DNA of 64,000 bases from Xenorhabdus cabanillasii. Lineage in GTDB: Bacteria > Pseudomonadota > Gammaproteobacteria > Enterobacterales > Enterobacteriaceae. The notes beneath the pieces are model-generated. The model worked only from the letters and a program-made list of their open reading frames with translations. It had not been told where the DNA came from and did not search any database. Positions 11,442-20,975 of this stretch are shown here, piece after piece (position 1 is the first letter of the stretch; each line of letters starts with the position of its first letter). Position numbers and translations under genes: made by a program. The stretch is taken from the NCBI RefSeq assembly GCF_003386665.1, contig NZ_QTUB01000001.1, positions 4,092,001 through 4,156,000 of the forward strand, in the 5' to 3' direction.

Positions 11442-12620
11442 TTATTTCCGACAAATCCTGTTACGATTAAACACCAACAATCCGGCAATAACCAAGCCAA
11501 TAAATGCGATATATAAAGCAGGTTCTAGTTTACCGGTCAGCCATGTTGAAATAGCGGACAACATCGGCCCGACCAATTGCCCCACAGCATAACCTGTGGT
11601 CAATAATCCCGCCATATAATGAATATGATTAGGTGCTAATTCACGCCCATACAGTAAAGCCAGTTGCACCACACACATAAAACCACCACCAACCAACAAC
11701 GCCCCAATGACAAGGCCGCTGATCCCCGGCATTACCTCGGCTATCAATATTCCGAGTGCCTGAAGCCAGAGTGTGATCGCTAAACGAACTTGAGCTGTCG
11801 ATACATGACTTAACAGAATTCCCAGTACAATACCAATGACAGAAGCGCCCCCAAATATCGGCCAGACAAATTGCGCAAACAGGCTGCCGGGAAAACGTTC
11901 ATAGGCCATTTGAGAAAGGAATGTGGCAGGCAGAATATAGCCAAATCCCGCCAGACTGTAACTCCATAGCAACCGTTTAATTTCTGGAGTCAACATCAGT
12001 TTTTGGATAGCCGTTTGTGGGCGTTGTAATTCACCACGACGCGGCAAATGACGACTAGCATAAATACTGCACAACAAGGCCAGAATGCCATAAATAAGCC
12101 ATGCCTGAGCAGCATTCATTCCCCACGACTGAATCCCCACCGCTAGTGCGCCACTGATCAAAATTCCAATTCCGGTGCCTGCAAAGACAGCCGCACTTAG
12201 CCCCGGACGATTCAGTTTTGCCAGTGCATCATTCGCCCATGCTGCCACTAACACCAATGTCCAGCCACTCGCCCAGCCAATAAAAAAACGGGCAATACTG
12301 TGTAATACCGGGCCATCCAGTAAGGCTGACAGAAGTGTAATAATTACCGCCCCCCACAGTCCGCCCCACAAACGATACTCTACAAACTGCCGTGCCCGCA
12401 TTGCATCATAAGAGCCAGCAAAATAGCCAAGGTAATTAAACGCAGCAACAATTCCTGCTTGTGTCAGAGTGAATTGTGATTCTGCGATCATCAATGGAAC
12501 TTGTGGAGTAAAAGTAAAGCGTCCTATTCCCATTGCAACAACTAAAGCGAGAAAACCGCTCAATGCAATCTGAATAGCTTGATAATTACGGCTGCCTGGT
12601 GTGATGATTTGATTGCTCAT
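11442..12620 (-). CDS. MFS transporter, YbfB/YjiJ type
   Basis: A 392-aa major facilitator with about 12 hydrophobic segments. The N-terminal MGIGRFTFTPQVPLM (about residues 30-45) and the NYLGYFAGS motif in TM2 are characteristic of the YbfB/YjiJ subfamily. Substrate is unknown. It is divergent from moeA across a 373-bp gap, so it has its own promoter. No cognate regulator gene is adjacent. The subfamily assignment is fairly firm; a precise orthologue of E. coli YjiJ is possible but not proven. Confidence 0.85.
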   Translation of the reverse strand: MSNQIITPGSRNYQAIQIALSGFLALVVAMGIGRFTFTPQVPLMIAESQFTLTQAGIVAAFNYLGYFAGSYDAMRARQFVEYRLWGGLWGAVIITLLSALLDGPVLHSIARFFIGWASGWTLVLVAAWANDALAKLNRPGLSAAVFAGTGIGILISGALAVGIQSWGMNAAQAWLIYGILALLCSIYASRHLPRRGELQRPQTAIQKLMLTPEIKRLLWSYSLAGFGYILPATFLSQMAYERFPGSLFAQFVWPIFGGASVIGIVLGILLSHVSTAQVRLAITLWLQALGILIAEVMPGISGLVIGALLVGGGFMCVVQLALLYGRELAPNHIHYMAGLLTTGYAVGQLVGPMLSAISTWLTGKLEPALYIAFIGLVIAGLLVFNRNRICRK

Positions 12621-12993
12621 AGTGATTAATTATTTATTTAATTAAATGTTTTAATTATCATTATTTAGTTATAGCAAATCATGAATGTAATATACATCTT
12701 TTCTTAGTCACTAATCATACCCATCGTTACTGTAAACGGTACTCTGGTTGAACAGCATACCTATATTCTCAACATAATATGAAAACATATGATGTAGTCT
12801 TTATCTAACCGTAAACAACTGAAGTTATCAAACAGGGGTTCTCTTCCAGCCCTGCTAAAACGATCTAAATTCTTTTCCTGCTGATAATGAGGTGATTTAA
12901 TGGTGCATAGAAGGAATGTGCCAAGCAATTCCCCATTAAAAGGATATTTGCCATAATGCAGTCATGCCATTTGCCGCACATTGGGAGCTTTCC
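12621..12993. other. Divergent promoter region between the MFS gene and moeA
   Basis: No gene is seen in these 373 bp. A foldable element lies just before moeA: TTTAATGG (12896-12903) pairs with CCATTAAA (12933-12940), and GGAAT (12913-12917) pairs with ATTCC (12928-12932) inside it. GGGAG, 6 nt before 12994, is the moeA ribosome binding site. Confidence 0.5.
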
Positions 12994-14235
12994 ATGGATC
13001 ATTGTTATACTTCAGGTTTAATTTCACTCGAACAGGCGCTGGAAAAACTACTGACACAAACCGCTCCTCTTACCGAAACAGAAACAATTAACCTGACACA
13101 ATCAGCAGGCCGTATTACTGCTACAGATATTATCTCACCCATTAACATTCCCCCTTTTGATAACTCAGCAATGGATGGCTATGCTATTCGCCTTACTGAC
13201 CTGAACGATACTCAAGTTTTACCCGTCGCAGGAAAAGTACTGGCGGGTATACCATTTCAAAGGGAATGGCCTGTAGGTACTTGCATTCGTATTATGACAG
13301 GTGCCCCGATCCCCGCCGGTACTGATGCTGTCGTTATGCAAGAGCAGACAGAAGTTACTGAATCAGGCGTTCGGTTTACGTACCCTGCCCATCAGGGGCA
13401 AAACATTCGTACCATCGGCGAAGATATCGCCCAAAATACAGCAGTCCTGCCACAGGGTATTAAACTCTCTACCGCACAATTACCTCTGCTTGCTTCTCTG
13501 GGGATTGCGCAAGTTGATGTGATCCGCAAATTAAAAGTTGCCGTTTTTTCTACCGGTGATGAGCTACAAGCAATTGGTGAACCATTGCAGGCAGGGCAAA
13601 TTTATGACACCAATCGTTTTGCAGTTCGTCTGATGCTGGAAAAATTGAGTTGTGATGTTATTGATCTCGGTGTCATTCCTGATGATCCTGACGCTCTGCG
13701 TCACGCTTTTGTACAAGCCAATGAACTCGCAGATTTAGTTATCAGTAGCGGCGGGGTTTCCGTTGGTGAAGCTGATTACACTAAACAGGTTTTGGATGAA
13801 ATGGGTGAAATTAGCTTCTGGAAATTGGCGATTAAACCCGGTAAACCTTTTGCTTTTGGTAAGCTGAAAAATGCGTGGTTCTGTGGTTTGCCGGGTAATC
13901 CGGTATCCGCTGTGCTGACTTTCTACCAATTAGTACAACCTTTGATTGCACACTTATCGGGTTTTACAGCATGGCAACCACCAATGAGACTCAGTGCCAA
14001 AGTTATAACACCTTTGAAAAAATCTCCCGGCAGGCTGGATTTCCAGCGTGGGATCGCTGCACTCAATGAGCAAGGTGAGTTAGAAGTTCGAAGCACCGGG
14101 CATCAAGGTTCACATATTTTCAGTTCATATAGCCTCGGCAATTGCTTTATCGTACTGGAGCGGGAACGAGGTTCTGTTGCGACCGGAGAAACCGTGCAGA
14201 TAGAATTTTTCAACCATTTGCTGAAAAATCAATAA
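12994..14235 (+). CDS. moeA: Molybdopterin molybdotransferase
   Basis: MoeA inserts molybdate into adenylylated molybdopterin, the last common step of Moco synthesis. I prefer the ATG at 12994 (413 aa): GGGAG sits 6 nt upstream, and the protein then matches E. coli MoeA from MEFTTGLMSL-type onset. The in-frame ATG at 12964 would add ten unconserved residues. Motifs include [12 protein letters not shown] (about residues 51-62), FSTGDEL (about 185-191), [12 protein letters not shown] (about 251-262) and GLPGNPVSA (about 301-309). It is followed 30 bp later by moeB, forming a moeAB operon. Confidence 0.96.
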   Translation: MDHCYTSGLISLEQALEKLLTQTAPLTETETINLTQSAGRITATDIISPINIPPFDNSAMDGYAIRLTDLNDTQVLPVAGKVLAGIPFQREWPVGTCIRIMTGAPIPAGTDAVVMQEQTEVTESGVRFTYPAHQGQNIRTIGEDIAQNTAVLPQGIKLSTAQLPLLASLGIAQVDVIRKLKVAVFSTGDELQAIGEPLQAGQIYDTNRFAVRLMLEKLSCDVIDLGVIPDDPDALRHAFVQANELADLVISSGGVSVGEADYTKQVLDEMGEISFWKLAIKPGKPFAFGKLKNAWFCGLPGNPVSAVLTFYQLVQPLIAHLSGFTAWQPPMRLSAKVITPLKKSPGRLDFQRGIAALNEQGELEVRSTGHQGSHIFSSYSLGNCFIVLERERGSVATGETVQIEFFNHLLKNQ

Positions 14236-14265
14236 ATAAATGAAAACCAGTGACTAACTGAGAAA

Positions 14266-15021
14266 ATGACTATTGAACTCACAGATGAAGAGATCCTGCG
14301 CTACAACCGGCAGATTGTTCTACGTCACTTTGATTTTGACGGGCAAGAAAAATTGAAATCATCCAGGGTGCTGATAGTAGGTTTGGGCGGTCTTGGTTGT
14401 GCAGCCGCCCAATATTTAACGGCAGCGGGTATCGGAGCAATCACTTTATTAGATTTTGATACCGTTTCCCTCTCTAATTTACAACGTCAGATCCTTCACC
14501 GTGATGAACGGATTGGTATGGCCAAAGTGCATTCAGCAGCACTAACGCTACGGGAAATTAATCCTCACATTGCTATCTATCCCATTGAAGGATTATTAGA
14601 TGACCTAACCTTAGACCAGCTTATTAGTCAGCATGATATTGTGCTGGATTGCACAGATAATATTGCGATTCGCGAGCAACTCAACCGATTATGCTATGGG
14701 CATAAAACAGCATTGGTTTCCGGTGCGGCTATTCGCATGGAAGGACAACTATCAGTTTTTACTTATCAAACAGGGGAACCTTGCTACCGCTGCCTGAGCC
14801 GATTATTCGGTGAAAATAATCTGACTTGTGTTGAAGCAGGTGTCATGGCACCACTCGTAGGCACAATTGGTTCATTACAGGCAATGGAAGCAATTAAGTT
14901 GCTGACTCAATACGGAGAAGTTGGCAGAGGCAAAGTATTACTGTTTGATGCAATGACGATGCAGTTTCGTGAAATAAAATTGCCTAAAGATCCCCGGTGT
15001 GAGGTATGTCAGAACGGCTAA
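14266..15021 (+). CDS. moeB: MoaD adenylyltransferase MoeB
   Basis: MoeB is an E1-like enzyme that adenylates the C-terminal Gly of MoaD so that it can be charged with sulfur. The 251-aa protein carries the nucleotide-binding GLGGLGCAAAQYL (about residues 39-51), the SNLQRQ motif (about 68-73) and two zinc CxxC pairs (CYRC near residue 172 and CEVC near the C-terminus). It is the second gene of moeAB and acts on the moaD product encoded at 39.6-39.9 kb. Confidence 0.96.
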   Translation: MTIELTDEEILRYNRQIVLRHFDFDGQEKLKSSRVLIVGLGGLGCAAAQYLTAAGIGAITLLDFDTVSLSNLQRQILHRDERIGMAKVHSAALTLREINPHIAIYPIEGLLDDLTLDQLISQHDIVLDCTDNIAIREQLNRLCYGHKTALVSGAAIRMEGQLSVFTYQTGEPCYRCLSRLFGENNLTCVEAGVMAPLVGTIGSLQAMEAIKLLTQYGEVGRGKVLLFDAMTMQFREIKLPKDPRCEVCQNG

Positions 15022-15026
15022 TAACT

Positions 15027-15051
15027 GGCCCCGTTGTTAATCTACGGGGCC
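15027..15051. terminator. Hairpin between convergent moeB and ybiT
   Basis: GGCCCCGT (15027-15034) and ACGGGGCC (15044-15051) make a perfect 8-bp GC-rich stem. The T-rich side is not well placed on either strand, so it may be a weak bidirectional terminator. Confidence 0.55.
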
Positions 15052-15065
15052 TGAAAAAACGGAGG

Positions 15066-16662
15066 TTATTCAACAATCCCCTGACTTCTCAGATACTCAT
15101 CATAAGTACCTTTAAAATCAATAACTTTATCAGCTTTAATTTCCAGGATACGGCTGGCCAATGAGCTGACAAATGCGCGGTCATGGGACACAAAAACCAG
15201 CGTGCCTTGATAGAGTTCCAACGCAAGATTTAGTGATTCGATAGATTCCATATCCAAATGGTTGGTTGGCTCATCCATTACCAGAATATTTGGTTTATGC
15301 ATCATTAGCTTGCCAAACAACATCCGGCCTTTTTCACCACCAGACAATACGCCGACTTTTTTCCTGATATCATCCTGAGTGAACAGTAAACGTCCCAGCA
15401 CACTACGTACCGCCTGTTCATCATCGCCTTCACGCTTCCACTGGCTCATCCATTCAAATACAGTCAAATCACAGTCAAAATCACTGGCGTGATCCTGTGC
15501 ATAATAGCCAATGGTGCTATTTTCAGACCATTTAATCGTACCGCTGTTTGGTTCAGCTTCGCCGATCAAAGTCTTCAGCAGTGTTGTCTTACCAATGCCA
15601 TTCTCACCAATCACCGCCATTTTTTTCGCCAACTTCCATCAGCAGATTCAGGTTTTTAAATAATGGCCCATTATCATAACCTTTAGTCAGACTTTCTAAC
15701 TCCAGCGCATTACGGAACAGTTTTTTCTCCTGCTCAAAGCGGATATATGGATTCTGGCGACTGGAAGCTTTTACTTCTTCTAACTGAATCTTATCAATCT
15801 GACGGGCACGTGAAGTTGCCTGCTTAGATTTAGAGGCATTAGCACTAAAACGGCTGACAAATGCCTGTAATTCAGCAATCTGGGCTTTCTTTTTGGCATT
15901 ATCTGCCAGCAAACGCTCACGTGCCTGAGTTGCCGCCACCATGTATTCATCGTAATTGCCGGGGAACAGACGCAATTGACCATAGTCCAGATCAGCCATA
16001 TGAGTACACACTGTGTTCAGGAAATGGCGGTCATGGGAAATGATAATCATCGTACTGTCGCGCTCGTTCAGTACTTGTTCCAACCAACGGATAGTATCGA
16101 TATCCAGGTTGTTGGTTGGTTCATCAAGCAACAGAACATCAGGATTAGAAAATAGCGCCTGTGCCAGCAAAACACGTAATTTCCAACCCGGAGCAACTGC
16201 ACTCATCAAACCATAATGCTGTTCTACCGGAATACCAACACCAAGCAATAATTCTCCGGCACGAGCTTCCGCACTGTAGCCATCCATTTCACCATAAGAG
16301 ACTTCCAGATCAGCAACACGATAACCATCTTCTTCGCTCATTTCTGCCATGGCGTAAATACGGTCACGTTCCTGTTTCACCTGCCACAATTCCGTGTGCC
16401 CCATGATGACTGTATCCAATACAGTGTACTCTTCAAAAGCAAACTGATCCTGACGCAATTTACCTAAGCGTTCATTCGGATCAAGACTGACATTGCCGGA
16501 GGTCGGTGTTAAATCTCCCCCCAAGATTTTCATAAAAGTCGATTTACCCGCTCCGTTGGCACCAATCAGGCCATAGCGGTTACCGTTACCAAATTTGGCA
16601 GAAATGTTTTCAAACAGAGGCTTACTGCCGAACTGCATAGTAATGTTGTTTGTACTTAACAC
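15066..16662 (-). pseudogene. ybiT: ABC-F ATPase YbiT, interrupted by a one-base frameshift
   Basis: Two overlapping frames (15604-16662 and 15066-15632) together encode a full-length ABC-F protein like E. coli YbiT (530 aa). The first frame has Walker A GANGAGKS, signature region and [11 protein letters not shown], and the ARAKKKAQ-type linker; it ends after NLLMEVGEK in a short out-of-frame tail. The second resumes at once with [15 protein letters not shown] and includes LSGGEKGRM and [10 protein letters not shown]. The break is an A7 run (T7 at 15620-15626 on the + strand); six A's would restore one frame. It could be real loss, sequencing error, or tolerated by transcript slippage. ABC-F proteins act on the ribosome; YbiT's exact role is unclear. 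Confidence 0.85.
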
Positions 16663-16961
16663 AACGTTTGCTCTTATAGTGAATAAAAAAGGAATTTGGA
16701 AAAATTGATAGTTATCTATTATGCCACAACAAGCAAAAAGTATCGCCAGTATGTTTCCATAACTACTTCAAACGCTCATTTCAAAAAGTCTATCATTTCA
16801 AAAGTCACGCCATCAATGTCCTCCCCCTGAAATCAGGAAAATAAATTTTTCTAATGTAAAAATATAAATTACCGAACAAAGAGCATAGAACAAAGCAAGG
16901 GGGTATTATAGACTGGAAAGGAATTTTACGGATTAACAATTTGATATACCGGAAAAATAAA

Positions 16962-17966
16962 ATGCAAAAAACCAGATGGGGTATTATTGGTTGTGGTAAT
17001 GTAACAGAGGTAAAAAGTGGCCCTGCTTTTTATAAATTGGAAAATTCAGAATTAATTGCCGTTATGCGGCGCGATGCAGATTTAGCTAAAGATTTTGCCA
17101 AAAGACATAATGTCTCCAAATGGTATTCTGATGCCAAATTGCTGGTTAACGACCCTGATATTGATGCAGTATACATTGCAACTCCCCCTTCTACTCATAA
17201 AGAATATACTTTATTAGCTGCTGAGGCTGGCAAAATAGTTTATGTAGAAAAACCAATGGCTCTGACATTTTCAGAATGCAATGAAATGATTGCTGCCTGC
17301 CAGTCTCATAATGTGCCATTATTCGTGGCTTATTATCGCAGAGCCTTGCCGAGATTTACCAAAATAAAATCACTAATTGATTCCGGTGCAATTGGCACTC
17401 CACGTATTGTGGTCTGTCAGTTATTCAGAGAAATGGAATCCCGTTATCTGGATCCTGATAATCTCCCCTGGTTTGTAAAACCAGAAATATCCGGTGGTGG
17501 ATTATTTGTTGATTTAGCTTGCCATACACTGGATATATTGGATTTTCTTCTGGGAAAAATTATTTCAGTCAAAGGGCACTCTAATTCACAGGCAAAAGCC
17601 TATCCGGCAGAAGATTGTGTTTCAATGTCATTTATGTTTGAAAATCAGATTCAGGGGGTGGGTATCTGGAATTTTGTTGCCAGCTCTCGTGAAGATAAAG
17701 TAGAAATTGTTGGTACAAAAGGCAAAATAACCTTTGCAACATTCGGTAATTCCCCAATTTCATATTACGATGAAAACAATACACTGCATCAGTTCCATTT
17801 TGAAAATCCCACACACATTCAAATGCCATTAATCCAGACAATTGTGCATCAATTACAGGGAAAAGATATCTGCCCTTCTAATGGCATATCCGCTTCACGA
17901 ACCAGTTGGGTTATTGATGAGGTTTTGAAAGAATATAGGGCTGAGTTACACTCTAAGACTAAATAA
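16962..17966 (+). CDS. Gfo/Idh/MocA-family NAD(P)-dependent oxidoreductase
   Basis: A 334-aa two-domain sugar or polyol dehydrogenase. The N-terminal Rossmann motif WGIIGCGNV, the EKPMAL motif (about residues 95-100) and the C-terminal-domain GGGLFVDLACHTLDIL with its likely catalytic His are present. I use the ATG at 16962; an upstream TTG (16941) is in frame but has no better ribosome binding site. The gene is followed 52 bp later by an SDR gene on the same strand. The pair sits between ybiT and rhtA in a stretch not matching E. coli order. Substrate is unknown. Confidence 0.85.
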   Translation: MQKTRWGIIGCGNVTEVKSGPAFYKLENSELIAVMRRDADLAKDFAKRHNVSKWYSDAKLLVNDPDIDAVYIATPPSTHKEYTLLAAEAGKIVYVEKPMALTFSECNEMIAACQSHNVPLFVAYYRRALPRFTKIKSLIDSGAIGTPRIVVCQLFREMESRYLDPDNLPWFVKPEISGGGLFVDLACHTLDILDFLLGKIISVKGHSNSQAKAYPAEDCVSMSFMFENQIQGVGIWNFVASSREDKVEIVGTKGKITFATFGNSPISYYDENNTLHQFHFENPTHIQMPLIQTIVHQLQGKDICPSNGISASRTSWVIDEVLKEYRAELHSKTK

Positions 17967-18018
17967 TCATTATTCTATCCGGCGTGAACTAATCTAATTA
18001 AATTACGGAGTCATTAAC

Positions 18019-18636
18019 ATGAAAATATTAGTTATAGGAGCAACAGGAAATATAGGAAAGCACATTATCAGTAATATTAAAAAATATCATCCATTGCTGA
18101 CTGATAACCTTACAGATCTTGAAATTCTTCAAGCCAGCCGTAATTCATCTGAATACCCGCTTGATGTTTTCGATACTCAACAATTAGATAGTTTTTTATC
18201 TAAAAATAAAATGTTTGAAGCTATTGTTTGTGCATTCGGTAAAACCAACTGGACAAAACCAGAAAAGCTGAGTGACTATGAGGAAAGTATCAGGAATAAA
18301 GCACTGGGTCAGATCAACGTTGCCCTCCGTGCCTTGCAATACGTTAAACCCGGCGGCTCAATCACTTTAACATCCGGTATTGTCGGCAAAATAATGTCAC
18401 CCAATGGTTCACAAACTGCTGTAACCAATAGTGCTATTGATGCTTTTGTCCGCTCGGCAGCAACTGAAATCACCAATATCCGAATCAACGTCGTTAGCCC
18501 AAGATTACTGGATGAATCATTTACCAGTTATGCCCGGTTCTTCCCCGGACAGGAAACTTGTACAGGAGAACAGATAGCTAAAGGTTATATACGTAGTATA
18601 TATGGTCAAGAAACAGGAATGGTTGTTGAAATATAA
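18019..18636 (+). CDS. Atypical short-chain dehydrogenase
   Basis: A 205-aa Rossmann-fold protein with the nucleotide motif GATGNIGK at residues 8-15 and LTSGI at about residue 119. The usual SDR catalytic YxxxK is not visible: the equivalent stretch reads SQTAVTNSAIDAF. Small SDRs annotated simply as short chain dehydrogenase have a comparable AATVNGALEGF-type sequence there, so the loss looks like a subfamily trait rather than damage. It is probably cotranscribed with the upstream Gfo/Idh gene. Substrate is unknown. Confidence 0.8.
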   Translation: MKILVIGATGNIGKHIISNIKKYHPLLTDNLTDLEILQASRNSSEYPLDVFDTQQLDSFLSKNKMFEAIVCAFGKTNWTKPEKLSDYEESIRNKALGQINVALRALQYVKPGGSITLTSGIVGKIMSPNGSQTAVTNSAIDAFVRSAATEITNIRINVVSPRLLDESFTSYARFFPGQETCTGEQIAKGYIRSIYGQETGMVVEI

Positions 18637-18642
18637 GCTCTT

Positions 18643-18704
18643 CTCTATCTGTCGTCTTTCAAATTGCAGTTTTGTTGTCTGCATTTGCAATCCATAGAAT
18701 ATAT
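18643..18704 (+). repeat. Dispersed intergenic repeat, copy B
   Basis: It shares CTGTCGTCTTTCAAATTGCAG and a GCAATCCATAGAATATA end with the family described at 11337-11397. It follows the SDR stop directly and abuts a 13-bp-stem hairpin. Confidence 0.6.
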
Positions 18705-18733
18705 GATTAGCGGTTTTTATAACCGCTAATCAT
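18703..18733. terminator. Bidirectional terminator between the SDR and MFS genes
   Basis: ATGATTAGCGGTT (18703-18715) pairs perfectly with AACCGCTAATCAT (18721-18733) around a TTTAT loop, between two convergent genes. Confidence 0.7.
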
Positions 18734-18738
18734 TGATA

Positions 18739-19956
18739 CTACTTGGCATCAAGCTTCTCATTTTTTCCAATTACTATACCTAAGATCCCCTGTATCCCCA
18801 GAATAATGAAAAGCATCCACATAACGATACTCCATGAGGAGGTTAAATCATGGATATAACCAGAAACAACCGGGCCACAAAACGCAATCAAATAGCCAAT
18901 TGACTGTATCATTGAGTTTGCTCTTGTAACATTGGCGGTATGATTGAAACGCAACAACGGCAGTAAAAAGGCAACTCCTGTACAGATACCCGCACCGATT
19001 CCCATGATCATTACCGCAACAGGAATCAGACTCTTCTGACCATAAACGAATAGTACAATCCCCAACATACCAATAATTGGGTTAATGATGAACATTATCT
19101 CCTGTCTTTTTATCTTATAGATATAAAATGCCGTTAATGTTGCAAAAGGTATCGCAATCAGCGAGAACAGAGCGGCATAGGATGCCGCTTCAGTCTGGCC
19201 TAAACCATAAGAACTGATAATTTCGGGAAACCAGGCAGTAATGATGTAAAAATTAAGCGATAAAATTGAAAAATAAACAGCCATCACCCAACATGGAATA
19301 CTTGACCACGGATTGATGTTTTTAACTGGTTTATCATCATGATTACTGGAAGAATGTGGGTTATTGTCTGAAACTTGGGATTTTTTATCAGAAAATAACA
19401 GAATCAAGAGTAATGAGAATATCGGGATCAAGATCCAAACCCAGGATACTGCGTTCCAAGAAAGTCCGAAAATATGCTTAGCAGGTAAAGTGAGGCCCGT
19501 TGCCATTGCTGGCCCCAAATACAGAGAAGCCGTATAAGATGATGATAAAAGAGCGACCCTGTTACTCCCCAAACTCTTAAAGAATGAAGGTAATGCAATA
19601 TTTCCCAGTGCGATGGCAAACCCAAACATTACTGTAGAAGTCAACAGTAATATCAGAGAGCTATTCAACCTTAAAAAATAAGCAGCAATAGCAACGATAA
19701 ATGTCATCAATAAGGTTTTATATAAACCTATTTTACTTTCAAAATAAGGAGTTAAGGGAGAGAATAAAAAAAAACATAAAGGTGACAGCGATGTTATCAA
19801 ACCGAACGTAGAATGACTTATTTTTAAATCGTCGATGATTTCCTGTGACATAGGTGGGATATAAGATATCGGTACTCTCAATCCCAAACCGGCAATCATA
19901 ATAAACAATAGTAATTTAAGAATAAAGCTATTACTAAAGTGTTTCCCTATTTTCAT
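18739..19956 (-). CDS. MFS transporter, CynX/NimT-like
   Basis: A 405-aa major facilitator with about 12 membrane segments. The N-terminal GLGLRVPISYIPPMSQEI (about residues 23-40) resembles the start of CynX/NimT/YeaN transporters, which include cyanate and 2-nitroimidazole exporters. A polar, Ser/Asn/His-rich central loop (about residues 190-215) separates the two halves. It is convergent with the Gfo/Idh-SDR pair. Substrate is unknown; a link to that pair is only positional. Confidence 0.8.
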   Translation of the reverse strand: MKIGKHFSNSFILKLLLFIMIAGLGLRVPISYIPPMSQEIIDDLKISHSTFGLITSLSPLCFFLFSPLTPYFESKIGLYKTLLMTFIVAIAAYFLRLNSSLILLLTSTVMFGFAIALGNIALPSFFKSLGSNRVALLSSSYTASLYLGPAMATGLTLPAKHIFGLSWNAVSWVWILIPIFSLLLILLFSDKKSQVSDNNPHSSSNHDDKPVKNINPWSSIPCWVMAVYFSILSLNFYIITAWFPEIISSYGLGQTEAASYAALFSLIAIPFATLTAFYIYKIKRQEIMFIINPIIGMLGIVLFVYGQKSLIPVAVMIMGIGAGICTGVAFLLPLLRFNHTANVTRANSMIQSIGYLIAFCGPVVSGYIHDLTSSWSIVMWMLFIILGIQGILGIVIGKNEKLDAK

Positions 19957-20157
19957 TATTTCACCACAGAAGTTTGGAGGTTTATCATATTTTGACTTAA
20001 CGAGATTGAGGATACACCAAATAAACTTGCCGCCATATTTATTTTAAATTCTGGCAGACAAATATTCTTTTCGCAAGCTCCAGAATTATTAATTTATCTA
20101 TAACATCCGTTAACAACGTTAATCATATGGGAAATATTTTCTCCCTTTGATGAGTAG

Positions 20158-20505
20158 CTAAACTTCCTTTTTTACAATGAGTTCTGCTAACATTTCCTCA
20201 TACTCATCACAATAACCCACTTCGGTAAAGCCAAAACGTTGATAGAATTTGCGGTGTCGCTCACTCGTTTCATCATAACAAACAGATATTTTGTGACAAT
20301 CTGTTTGTTGTTTCATTTCATCCAGCAATAATTGCATAGCAACACTGCCGATTCCCTTATTTTGATACAATTTGTCGATCATCATGCGATAAAGATTATA
20401 CTCACTCGGTTTTCCTTCATTCACACAACGTTCGTACATAGCGAAACCGACAATTTTTTTACTAAAACAAACCTGCTCTCCCTTTGAATCACAATGTAAT
20501 AGCCA
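20158..20505 (-). pseudogene. N-terminally truncated GNAT acetyltransferase remnant
   Basis: The frame stays open from a stop at 20506-20508 and encodes the back two thirds of a GNAT enzyme: KKIVGFAMY, then YNLYRMMIDKLYQNKGIGSVAM (acetyl-CoA loop) and FYQRFGFTEVGY. The first GNAT strands and any normal start codon are missing; the first ATG (20439) lies inside the fold. The open frame overlaps the 3' end of the complete GNAT gene upstream by about 15 nt. The best reading is a deletion that removed the N-terminus of a PaiA/BltD-like N-acetyltransferase. A short product from 20439 (93 aa) could still be made but should be inactive. Confidence 0.65.
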
Positions 20506-20953
20506 TTAATTTGCTAATTTCTTTATAACCTTCCCTTTCATAAAATCTCGTCGCTGCAACATTTTCTGATAAAAAATTCAATTCTAAATGGGTGTGATTA
20601 TTTTCCTTCGCCCACTTTTTTATTTCTGCTAATAATTGTTGACCAATGCCCTGACTTCTGACATCCCGACTGACAATTAAATCAATAATGTAACAATAAG
20701 TTCTCGGTATTATAGAGTTAAATGGCGGTGTTTTATTTTCTTGTGCAATGCAGAAGCCTTTAATATTACCATTATCATCTTCTGAAACTAATAAATAAAA
20801 TTTATCATCATTTATACTGGAAATAATAAATTCTCTATCCTGTTCCACATCTCTCAATCGGTCTGGCTGCAATGCAGCCATTTCACTGAATAATATATTG
20901 TAGAGTGATGAAATAGCATCAAGATCCTGCATAGAGGCTGTTCTTATTATCAT
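20489..20953 (-). CDS. GNAT-family N-acetyltransferase
   Basis: A 154-aa complete GNAT domain. The first strand MIIRTASMQDLDAI, the acetyl-CoA-binding stretch VSRDVRSQGIGQQLL (about residues 93-107) and the C-terminal AATRFYEREGYKE are all present. GGAG lies 7 nt before the ATG. It is 22 bp downstream of the LOG-family gene, so they may be cotranscribed. The substrate cannot be predicted. Its 3' end runs into a decayed second GNAT frame. Confidence 0.88.
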   Translation of the reverse strand: MIIRTASMQDLDAISSLYNILFSEMAALQPDRLRDVEQDREFIISSINDDKFYLLVSEDDNGNIKGFCIAQENKTPPFNSIIPRTYCYIIDLIVSRDVRSQGIGQQLLAEIKKWAKENNHTHLELNFLSENVAATRFYEREGYKEISKLMAITL

Positions 20954-20975
20954 ACCTGTGCTCCTGATATCAGTA

